Positions 1 through 5,526 of a stretch of 8,763 nucleotides of DNA are shown here, piece after piece. Position numbers and translations under genes: made by a program. Origin of the DNA: JARRNJ01 sp037385045 (lineage in GTDB: Bacteria > Pseudomonadota > Gammaproteobacteria > JASBUN01); assembly GCA_037385045.1 (NCBI GenBank), contig JARRNJ010000105.1, positions 1-8,763 of the forward strand. The letters run 5' to 3'. The stretch's first letter is position 1. Each line of letters opens with the position of its first letter. The notes under the pieces are model-generated. The model saw only the letters and a list, made by a program, of their open reading frames with translations, was not told where the DNA came from and searched no databases.

Positions 1-71
1 GCCGCCTCGTCGTTGAGATCGAAGGGCCGAAACGACAATGCGGGCTTGGACGGGGATTCGGCAGGCTGCAT
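1..71 (-). CDS. Partial unidentified CDS, N-terminus only, running off the left edge
   Basis: An ATG at 71 (minus strand) opens a frame that stays open to the window edge, giving only about 23 residues beginning MQPAESPSKPALSFRPFDL. A purine-rich GGTGG sits 7 nt before the ATG and could serve as ribosome binding site. The fragment is too short to identify. A PFDL-type start occurs in several unrelated families, so no function is assigned. It diverges from the radical SAM-ubiUV operon, and the FNR-like box at 132-145 lies between the two. A TAGGCT hexamer (104-109, minus strand) sits about 32 nt from the centre of that box, so this gene may share the regulator. A second frame starting at ATG 78 is also open over this short distance, so even the frame is not certain. 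Confidence 0.4.
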   Translation of the reverse strand, partial: MQPAESPSKPALSFRPFDLNDEA

Positions 72-131
72 GATGCATCCACCAGACGCTGCGATTGCCG
101 ACGAGCCTAGCAGCGCCGACCCGCCCGGCCG

Positions 132-145
132 TTGACCTGGATCAA
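132..145 (+). promoter_or_regulatory. FNR/Anr-type box upstream of the radical SAM-ubiUV operon
   Basis: TTGACCTGGATCAA matches the FNR/Anr consensus TTGAT-N4-ATCAA at 9 of 10 defined positions (C for T at position 5). Its centre is 138.5. A candidate -10 hexamer TAAGCT lies at 167-172, so the box centre falls near -41.5 relative to a start around 180, which is the standard class II activator position. That gives a leader of roughly 50 nt before the ATG at 229. The family knowledge fits, since ubiUV in E. coli is induced by FNR under low oxygen. The site and spacing are seen directly; binding is inferred. Confidence 0.7.
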
Positions 146-228
146 TTAACCGATCCCGCCAGCGGGTAAGCTTTGCACCACCCGGTGACCACGCCCGATT
201 AAACCCAAAAAGCGGCGGCCGGTACATC

Positions 229-1176
229 ATGGCACTCAGCGACTACGTCAACACCTTCGGTCAGGACCTGCTGCGACGCTACGGCGAGCGCGTGCACAAG
301 CTGGCCGTCAACGCCGGCTTCAGCTGTCCCAACCGCGACGGCAGCAAGGGCCGGGGCGGCTGCACATTCTGCAACAACGCCTCGTTCAATCCCGCCGCCC
401 ACCATGCACCCGATGTGCCCGCGCAGATTGCCAGCGGCCGGCGGGTATTGGCCAGACGCACCGGCGCCCGACGCTTCATCGCCTACTTCCAGGCCTACAC
501 CAATACCTACGATGACGTGGATCGCCTGCAGCGCCTCTACAATCAGGCCCTGGCCGAACCGGATATGGTCGGCCTGTCGGTGGGCACCCGCCCGGACTGC
601 GTGCCGGACCCGGTACTCGATCTGCTGCAAGGCTACCGGGATCAAGGCTACGAAGTGTGGCTGGAGTTGGGGCTGCAGTCCGCCTTCGACGCGACGCTGC
701 ACCGGGTGCGGCGAGGCCATGGTCTGGCCGAGTACCGCGACGCGCTGCGCCGCACCCGCCAGCGCGGCATCCCGGTTTGCACCCATTTGATCATCGGCCT
801 GCCGGGTGAACACGCAGGGCACAGCCGCCAGAGCCTGGAGCGGGTGCTCGACCTGGGGGTCGACGGCCTGAAGCTGCACCCGCTGCACGTGGTCAAAGGC
901 ACGCGCCTGGCCAACGAGTGGCGCCGGGGCGAATACCAGCCCCTGACCCTGCGCCAGTATATCGACGCCGTGGCCGACCTGGTCGAGCGCACGCCGCCTG
1001 AGGTGGTGTTTCATCGGCTCACGGGCACGGCCGCCAGCGAACTGCTGCTGGCGCCCCAGTGGTGCGCCACCAAGTGGCGGGTGCTCAACGGCATCGAAGC
1101 CGAGCTGCGCCGGCGGCGCAGCCCTCAGACCGGTATCTCGGCGCTCGCGTGCGCCGCCGAGGCCCAGGGACGGTGA
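229..1176 (+). CDS. yhcC: Radical SAM protein, YhcC / TIGR01212 family
   Basis: This 315-residue protein matches the E. coli YhcC type along its length. The motif FSCPNRDGSKGRGGCTFCN carries the presumed 4Fe-4S ligands C33, C45 and C48 in a CX11CX2C spacing, unlike the classic CX3CX2C and more like Elp3-type enzymes. Further family signatures are AYFQAYTNTYDD, VGLSVGTRPDCVPD, YEVWLELGLQSA, THLIIGLPGE, LKLHPLHVVKGT and the late LLAPQWC. No signal peptide or membrane segment is visible, so it should be cytosolic. The family's reaction is not established to my knowledge. The gene is first in an operon: its TGA ends 5 nt before the ubiU ATG, and an FNR/Anr-like box lies about 90 nt upstream. This context suggests a low-oxygen role, possibly linked to ubiquinone synthesis. 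The ribosome binding site is weak. The start is chosen because it aligns with the family N-terminus. Confidence 0.9.
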   Translation: MALSDYVNTFGQDLLRRYGERVHKLAVNAGFSCPNRDGSKGRGGCTFCNNASFNPAAHHAPDVPAQIASGRRVLARRTGARRFIAYFQAYTNTYDDVDRLQRLYNQALAEPDMVGLSVGTRPDCVPDPVLDLLQGYRDQGYEVWLELGLQSAFDATLHRVRRGHGLAEYRDALRRTRQRGIPVCTHLIIGLPGEHAGHSRQSLERVLDLGVDGLKLHPLHVVKGTRLANEWRRGEYQPLTLRQYIDAVADLVERTPPEVVFHRLTGTAASELLLAPQWCATKWRVLNGIEAELRRRRSPQTGISALACAAEAQGR

Positions 1177-1181
1177 CCGCC

Positions 1182-2147
1182 ATGGAACTGGTCTGCCCCG
1201 CCGGTAACCTGCCGTCGCTGAAGGCGGCCGTGGACAACGGCGCCGACGCCGTCTACGCCGGCTTCCGCGACGATACCAATGCCCGCCATTTCGCCGGCCT
1301 CAACTTCGACGGCGGCACGCGCGGCGTGCGGATATTCCTGGCGGTCAACACCTATCCCCAGCCCCAGGGATGGGCACGCTGGCAGCTGGCGGTGGACCAG
1401 GCCGCTGCACTGGGCGTGGACGCTCTGATCGCCGCCGACCCGGGGGTGCTGGACTACGCCCATCAACATTGCCCGGCGCTGCCCCTGCACCTGTCGGTGC
1501 AGGGTTCGGCCACCAACCACGAGGCCATCGCATTCTACGCCCGCCACTTCGGCATCCGGCGCGTGGTGCTGCCGCGGGTACTGTCGCTGCCCCAGGTCAA
1601 GGCGCTCGCCGCCCGCAGCCCCGTGCCGCTGGAGGTGTTCGGCTTCGGCAGCCTGTGCGTGATGGTGGAAGGCCGCTGCCATCTGTCCTCCTACGCCACG
1701 GGCGAGTCACCCAACACCTGCGGCGCCTGCTCCCCGGCCCGTGCCGTGGAGTGGCGGGAGACGGCCGGCGGCCTGGAAACCCGGCTCGGGGGAATTCTCA
1801 TCGACCGCCGGGGCCAGCAGGAAACGGCCGGCTATCCGACCCTGTGCAAAGGCCGCTTCCAGGCCAACCGTCAGACCTACTACGCGCTGGAGGAGCCCAC
1901 CAGCCTCAACACGCTGGAAATCCTGCCCGAGCTGATGGAAGCCGGCATCGCCGCGGTGAAGATCGAAGGCCGCCAGCGCAGCCCCGCTTACGTGGCGCAG
2001 GTGACCCGCGTCTGGCGCGCCGCCATCGACAGCTGCCGCCGCGATCCCGGTGCCTACCGCCCGGACCCCGAGTGGCTGGCGGCCCTGGCGCGGGTCTCCG
2101 AGGGCACCCAGACGACGCTCGGCGCTTATCACCGCCCGTGGCAATGA
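1182..2147 (+). CDS. ubiU: UbiU, U32-family Fe-S protein of O2-independent ubiquinone synthesis
   Basis: UbiU forms a complex with UbiV that hydroxylates ubiquinone intermediates without O2, using prephenate as the known oxygen donor; each subunit holds a 4Fe-4S cluster. The 321-residue product starts MELVCPAGNLPSLKAA and ends EGTQTTLGAYHRPWQ, both near-identical to E. coli UbiU. The four cluster cysteines are C159, C166, C183 and C222, in the same 7/17/39 spacing as C169/C176/C193/C232 of E. coli. C180 is an extra cysteine. All four are shifted by 10 because the stretch between FAGLNF and AVNT (nt 1308-1340) has about 11 residues where E. coli has about 21, which removes most of a predicted helix. 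The start is the family-consistent ATG, with CAGGGA upstream. An in-frame GTG at 1173 overlaps the preceding stop and is an alternative. The stop overlaps a possible ubiV ATG at 2144. Confidence 0.93.
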   Translation: MELVCPAGNLPSLKAAVDNGADAVYAGFRDDTNARHFAGLNFDGGTRGVRIFLAVNTYPQPQGWARWQLAVDQAAALGVDALIAADPGVLDYAHQHCPALPLHLSVQGSATNHEAIAFYARHFGIRRVVLPRVLSLPQVKALAARSPVPLEVFGFGSLCVMVEGRCHLSSYATGESPNTCGACSPARAVEWRETAGGLETRLGGILIDRRGQQETAGYPTLCKGRFQANRQTYYALEEPTSLNTLEILPELMEAGIAAVKIEGRQRSPAYVAQVTRVWRAAIDSCRRDPGAYRPDPEWLAALARVSEGTQTTLGAYHRPWQ

Positions 2148-2179
2148 CGCCGTCGACGGAACCAGAGGATCGCAAGACC

Positions 2180-3088
2180 GTGACTCAAACCAACCCCCGT
2201 CTGGCCCTGGGCCCGTTGCTCTACTTCTGGCCACGGGACACGGTGCTGGAATTCTACCGGCGCATGGAAGACACGTCCGTGGATATTGTCTACCTTGGGG
2301 AAACCGTGTGCAGCAAGCGCCGCGAGCTGCGCACCGAGGACTGGCTGGCGCTGGCCGAGCGCCTGGAGGCGGCGGGCAAGGAAGTGGTGCTGTCGACCCT
2401 GGCGTTGATCGAGGCCGAGTCGGAGCTGCACACCCTGCGCCGCCTGTGCGACAACGAACACTTTGTGGTGGAAGCCAACGACATGGGCGCCGTGCGGCTG
2501 CTGGAAGGCCGGGCGTTCGTCGGCGGGCCGGCGCTCAACATTTACAACGGCCGCACCCTGGCGCTGCTGGCGGAGCTGGGACTGCGGCGCTGGGTGCTGC
2601 CGGTGGAGCTGTCGCGCACGGCGCTTGCCGGTCTGCAACAGGACCGGCCGGCGGGCGTCGAGACCGAAGTGTTCGCTTACGGTCGCATGCCACTGGCTTA
2701 TTCGGCACGCTGCTTCACCGCCCGGGCCCATGATTTACCCAAGGACGACTGCCAGTTCCGCTGCCTGGACTACCCCGACGGCATCACCCTCAGCACCCAG
2801 GACGACGCCCCGTTTCTGGCCATGAACGGCATCCAGACCCAGTCAGCGCGCACCAGCAGCCTGATGAGCGTGATGCCGGAACTGCGCGACCTGGGCGTCG
2901 ACGTGCTGCGCATCAGCCCCCAGTCCCGGGGAACCGAGGACGTCGTCGACCTGTTTCGGCGCTGCTGTGAAGGCCACTGCGAACCGCAGGCGGCGGAGGC
3001 GAAATTGCAGGCGTTGATGCCGGTGGGCGCCTGCAACGGCTACTGGTACGGCGAGCCGGGCGTCGCCCTCCATGCCGGCGGGCGCTGA
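2180..3088 (+). CDS. ubiV: UbiV, U32-family Fe-S partner of UbiU
   Basis: UbiV is the partner subunit of UbiU in anaerobic ubiquinone hydroxylation. From the GTG at 2180 it has 302 residues (E. coli UbiV about 292). Family signatures are LGPLLYFWPRDTV, VYLGETVCSKRR, VLSTLALIEAESEL, PLAYSARCFTAR, KDDC-QFRC, NGIQT and CNGYW near the C-terminus. The four presumed 4Fe-4S ligands are C44, C178, C191 and C195, and the last three keep the E. coli 13/4 spacing. The start is not settled. GTG 2180 has AGAGGA 10 nt upstream and gives a normal N-terminal length. ATG 2144 overlaps the ubiU stop as ATGA, has no clear ribosome binding site and would add 12 residues. Both are compatible with translation coupled to ubiU. 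No membrane segment or signal peptide is visible. Confidence 0.92.
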   Translation: MTQTNPRLALGPLLYFWPRDTVLEFYRRMEDTSVDIVYLGETVCSKRRELRTEDWLALAERLEAAGKEVVLSTLALIEAESELHTLRRLCDNEHFVVEANDMGAVRLLEGRAFVGGPALNIYNGRTLALLAELGLRRWVLPVELSRTALAGLQQDRPAGVETEVFAYGRMPLAYSARCFTARAHDLPKDDCQFRCLDYPDGITLSTQDDAPFLAMNGIQTQSARTSSLMSVMPELRDLGVDVLRISPQSRGTEDVVDLFRRCCEGHCEPQAAEAKLQALMPVGACNGYWYGEPGVALHAGGR

Positions 3089-3104
3089 AAGCCGCCAGGG
3101 GAGC

Positions 3105-3233
3105 TCTGCACAGGTCGGTCAAGCGGATGACCACAAGGCGCGAAGGCGCGAGGAAGCGCAGTTTGCATACGGTAAATGAGCATTCCGAGCGCCTTTGCAA
3201 CGCGGTGAGCGCCGCTTCAGCGGCCTGTGCAGA
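3105..3233. repeat. Convergent intergenic region with inverted and tandem repeats
   Basis: This lies in the 169 nt between the stops of ubiV and ubiT. TCTGCACAGG (3105-3114) and CCTGTGCAGA (3224-3233) are a perfect 10 bp inverted pair, about 109 nt apart. Between them AAGGCGCG occurs twice in tandem (3135-3150), followed by GAGGAAGCGC. A short hairpin GCCGC-TTCA-GCGGC lies at 3211-3224. No T-run follows, so a classical intrinsic terminator is not supported. The AAGGCGCGAAGGCGCGA wording resembles dispersed intergenic repeats seen in GC-rich proteobacteria, so this may be a small non-coding repeat element or a degenerate one. I see no gene here. Confidence 0.4.
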
Positions 3234-3257
3234 CTTTACCGGGCGGGCGGCGCCTGA

Positions 3258-3734
3258 TCAGGCCCGGCGGCGTCCGAGACGCTCCAGCAGGTCGGTGGCG
3301 CCGTTCATGATACGCACGCCCCGGTGGCCCGCGTCCAGTTCCTGGGCGGCGAGGAAGTTCTTCACGTAGAGCCCCAGCTCCGTATCCCCGCCCAGGCGCA
3401 GGCGCCGATTGAAGAACAGGGTGTCAGGATCCTCGCGGCGGGTGGCCAGCAGCAGGAAATCGTACAGCACGCCGTCGATGGTCAGGTCGGGACGGCGCCA
3501 GTCGCGGCAGGCGAGCAGGCGCCCTGTGCCCAGGGTCAGGGCAAACGTCAGCTGCATGTCGGTGACACCGAGTCGCAGAATGCGCCCGCGCAGAAAATCC
3601 AGCTCCCCGCGCCTCAATGCCGGCGCCAGCAACTGGTTGAGCACCGTCACCAGGGCAGTTTCGTGGGCCGCCCGGGGGACCAGGCCCAGCAACACGGACA
3701 ACGGCCGCGGGCACTGCGGCGTGGCGGCGTTCAT
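3258..3734 (-). CDS. ubiT: UbiT, SCP2-domain lipid-binding protein of O2-independent ubiquinone synthesis
   Basis: UbiT is the accessory factor of anaerobic ubiquinone synthesis. Its SCP2 fold is known to bind lipids and isoprenoid quinone intermediates. The frame encodes 158 residues from ATG 3734. Family signatures are GELDFLRGR, the DLTIDGVLYDFLLLATRREDP segment, TLFFNRRL and GDTELGLYVKN. It is on the strand opposite ubiUV and convergent with it. The start is uncertain: ATG 3749 (163 residues) and GTG 3773 (171 residues) are in frame. I prefer 3734 because the FNR-like box at 3786-3799 predicts a transcript start near 3751, which would exclude the GTG and leave ATG 3749 almost leaderless. 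GGAA about 9 nt upstream of 3734 is a weak ribosome binding site. The stop lies in a 12 bp palindrome (3252-3263). Confidence 0.9.
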   Translation of the reverse strand: MNAATPQCPRPLSVLLGLVPRAAHETALVTVLNQLLAPALRRGELDFLRGRILRLGVTDMQLTFALTLGTGRLLACRDWRRPDLTIDGVLYDFLLLATRREDPDTLFFNRRLRLGGDTELGLYVKNFLAAQELDAGHRGVRIMNGATDLLERLGRRRA

Positions 3735-3785
3735 GGCGAGGGTTTCCATGGCCGCCACTCTGCCACAGCCCACGCCCGGCGCTCA

Positions 3786-3799
3786 TTGATCTGCGTCAA
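3786..3799 (-). promoter_or_regulatory. FNR/Anr-type box upstream of ubiT
   Basis: TTGATCTGCGTCAA (plus strand) matches TTGAT-N4-ATCAA at 9 of 10 defined positions. It lies between the stop of the last DUF2173 gene (3818) and ubiT. If it acts as a class II site at -41.5, leftward transcription would start near 3751. The -10 region there is weak (CAGAGT, minus strand 3757-3762). There is no rightward gene for it to serve. Together with the box at 132-145 it puts both ubiquinone units under the same likely oxygen sensor. The box is seen; regulator identity is inferred. Confidence 0.68.
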
Positions 3800-3817
3800 C
3801 GGGAATCGGGCGCGGGC

Positions 3818-4150
3818 TCACCAATGGGACACCTCGTGCAGCTCGCCCATGACCTCGGTCAGGGAGCCTTCGTCATTGCGGACCAGGCACACCAGGTTGC
3901 CGACGCTGCACACCGACATGCCGCTGCCGCGCACGATCCAGCCGCCGGGCGGCGTCCAGCCGCGCATCTGGGTGAACATGGACAGCTGATCGGCGTTGCC
4001 CTGCACGATGCGTTTGTAGTCGTGGGCGAATTTCGCCAGGCGCACCATATTGTCTTCCGGCAACATGCCGTAGCCGTCGACGAAGGTTCCGTCATCCCGG
4101 AACCGGCACACCACCGTGACGCCGTCCACTGCCAGCAGTCGCTTGATCAT
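3818..4150 (-). CDS. DUF2173 (roadblock-like) small protein, third of three paralogs
   Basis: This is a 110-residue protein with no signal peptide or membrane segment, and its function is unknown. It begins MIKRLLAVDGVTVVCRFRDDG, which parallels the 'LLALPGVVAAGEFS-DG' opening of DUF2173 proteins, a family I place in the roadblock/LC7 fold group. It continues with GW-TPPGGW and a SVCSVGNLVCLV strand matching TVCVVANVFCFL of the paralog at 4555-4911. Cysteines are at the start of the second strand (VVC) and in the late strand pair (VC-SVGNLVC). The start is ATG 4150, 9 nt after the stop of the preceding paralog, so the two are probably co-transcribed and coupled. Its stop is followed by the FNR-like box and ubiT. 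It is the most diverged copy at the N-terminus, so the family call is moderate. Confidence 0.7.
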   Translation of the reverse strand: MIKRLLAVDGVTVVCRFRDDGTFVDGYGMLPEDNMVRLAKFAHDYKRIVQGNADQLSMFTQMRGWTPPGGWIVRGSGMSVCSVGNLVCLVRNDEGSLTEVMGELHEVSHW

Positions 4151-4159
4151 CGCCCGCCC

Positions 4160-4498
4160 CTATTCACCCAACGCCTCGTAGGCGGCCTGGTAGTCGGCCT
4201 GGACGTTGGGCAACACCACGCCGAAGTTGCCGCTGGTCACCGCCGACCATTCGAAGCCGATCAGGCTGAAGCCGTCGATGGGGTAGAATCCTTCGGCGCG
4301 GGTCATGCTCTCCCAGCCCCGCGCCTGCATGGTGGCAATGGACATGTTGGCCACGCAAACGTGGCACAACAGGTCCAGCACGGTGTCATTGAGCTCGCAG
4401 CCGCCGGCGATCCGGCTCGCCATCAGCTCGCCGCGGTCGGAAAATTCGAATGCCGCCAATGCTCCGGGCAGGGCCATCAGCTTGTCCAGGTCCGCCAT
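4160..4498 (-). CDS. DUF2173 (roadblock-like) small protein, second of three paralogs
   Basis: The product has 112 residues from ATG 4498, which is preceded by GGGAGAAG, a good ribosome binding site; a TTG 21 nt further upstream is less likely. It opens MADLDKLMALPGALAAFEFSDRG, the DUF2173-type start. In the middle comes LLCHVCVAN, a CXXC pair, and later GWESMTRAEGFYPIDGFSL. The late strand here is SLIGFEWSAVTSGN, without the two cysteines that its neighbours have. The protein is probably cytosolic and soluble. Roadblock-fold proteins commonly dimerise and serve GTPases, motors or signalling, but nothing here shows the partner; no GTPase gene is visible in the window. It is 56 nt after the first paralog and 9 nt before the third, so an operon is likely. 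Confidence 0.72.
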   Translation of the reverse strand: MADLDKLMALPGALAAFEFSDRGELMASRIAGGCELNDTVLDLLCHVCVANMSIATMQARGWESMTRAEGFYPIDGFSLIGFEWSAVTSGNFGVVLPNVQADYQAAYEALGE

Positions 4499-4554
4499 GT
4501 CACTTCTCCCGCTCGTCAATGTTGTTGTGTTCGCAGCCGTCGCGCGGCGTCGGC

Positions 4555-4911
4555 CTACACCAGGTCCCCGGGCGCGTCGGCCAGGCGCTCCCGCATCGCC
4601 GCCAGCACCTCATTGGCCGATCCGGTCTCGCGGTCCAGGAAACAAAACACGTTGGCCACTACGCACACGGTGAAGCGCGGTCCGCTCACCGCCCAGCCGC
4701 GGGCCGGGGTGAGCCCGCACCGGTCGCAGAACGAACCGAGAATGTCGGCCTGCATGTGTACGCTCATGGTGGTGGCCCGGCACATGATGGAGGCCATGCG
4801 CGCCTGCTCTTCGTCCAGTTGGCCCTTGTAGGAGAACCGGTCACCGCGGTAGGAGTATTCGCCGGCCGCCACCACTCCCGGCATGGCCGCAAGCTCTGAT
4901 AGAATGGACAT
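4555..4911 (-). CDS. DUF2173 (roadblock-like) small protein, first of three paralogs
   Basis: This 118-residue protein is the copy closest to the family pattern as I know it: LSELAAMPGVVAAGEYSYRGD, then YKG, a helix with MCRATTMSVHMQAD, and RGWAVSGPRFTVCVVANVFCF. Cysteines occur at IMC, at FCDRC (a CXXC) and as VC-VVANVFC. ATG 4911 is preceded by GAGGGA at short spacing. It is the first gene of the leftward cluster and diverges from the RDD gene; the intergenic space holds no clear FNR box. The function is unknown, and the protein is expected to be cytosolic. The three copies differ considerably, so this is an old expansion and not a fresh duplication. Confidence 0.78.
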   Translation of the reverse strand: MSILSELAAMPGVVAAGEYSYRGDRFSYKGQLDEEQARMASIMCRATTMSVHMQADILGSFCDRCGLTPARGWAVSGPRFTVCVVANVFCFLDRETGSANEVLAAMRERLADAPGDLV

Positions 4912-5067
4912 ATTCCCTCGCTCACCTTGCTGGTACTTTTGTTGTGGTTATGGGGCAGTGTTTAGCACATGCCTGCGGCCGATGTCACGTCCGGCGCCAT
5001 GACGCACCGCGGGTATTCAATCGGGAATTTTGACACGCTGTCTTCAACGCCTGCGGGGATGTTCCCA

Positions 5068-5514
5068 GTGACACAAAGCCCGAGCAACGCCGACGCTCAC
5101 GCGCCGGCGACACCACAAGCGGCCGGATTTCCACGCCGATTGGGCGCCCTCCTGTACGATTGCCTGCTGCTGGTCGCGGTGCTGATTCTCGCCACCGCCG
5201 TTGCGCTGATCGCCCTCCAGGGTCGGCTCGACTACACCAGCGGCTGGTTCCGGCTGTATCTGCTCGCAGCGATGTTCGCGTTCGAAGGGGGGTTCTGGAC
5301 CCACGGCGGGCAGACCCTGGGTATGCGCGCCTGGAAAATCCGCCTGGAGAGCACCGACGGCTCGCCGGTACGCTGGTGGCAGGCATTGATCCGCTTCGTC
5401 GTGGCGGTGGGCAGCCTCGGCGCAGGACTGCTTTGGGCCCTGGTGGATCGCGACAAACAGGCGCTTTACGACTACCTGGCCCGGACGCGGCTGGTGCGGA
5501 TCAGCGGCGGGTGA
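5068..5514 (+). CDS. RDD-family membrane protein
   Basis: This is a small integral membrane protein of the RDD family, whose role is mostly unknown; some members have been proposed as transporters or ion antiporters. It has 148 residues if started at GTG 5068, with GGGGA 8 nt upstream. The order is an N-terminal RRLGALLYDCLLL segment (the Arg and Asp of the family name), a long hydrophobic helix, a second helix around YLLAAMFAFEGGFW, the motif HGGQTLGMRAWKIRL, a third helix around FVVAVGSLGAGLLWAL, and the closing DRDKQALYDYLARTRLV. In-frame alternatives are ATG 5059, 4999 and 4969; the longer forms add a low-complexity N-terminus without clear ribosome binding sites. It is convergent with lptG, with only 12 nt between stops. 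A single gene with no obvious partner. Confidence 0.85.
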   Translation: MTQSPSNADAHAPATPQAAGFPRRLGALLYDCLLLVAVLILATAVALIALQGRLDYTSGWFRLYLLAAMFAFEGGFWTHGGQTLGMRAWKIRLESTDGSPVRWWQALIRFVVAVGSLGAGLLWALVDRDKQALYDYLARTRLVRISGG

Positions 5515-5526
5515 CGCCGGAGCCGG

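Noticed and set aside
199..1014. A 271-codon open frame on the minus strand opposite the radical SAM gene
   Set aside because: The plus strand encodes an unmistakable YhcC-family protein here; the antisense frame has no recognisable motif and shadow-like composition.
3252..3263. A 12 bp perfect palindrome GCCTGATCAGGC at the ubiT stop
   Set aside because: It has no loop and no T-run, so it is a poor terminator; it may be chance in coding sequence.
3824..4831. A 335-codon open frame on the plus strand across the three DUF2173 genes
   Set aside because: It is antisense to three genes with family resemblance and good starts. Its translation is rich in His, Gln, Ala and Arg, typical of an antisense shadow in GC-rich DNA.
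5030..5035. A perfect TTGACA upstream of the RDD gene
   Set aside because: No acceptable -10 is found 16-18 nt downstream (the region is GC-rich), so a promoter is not supported.
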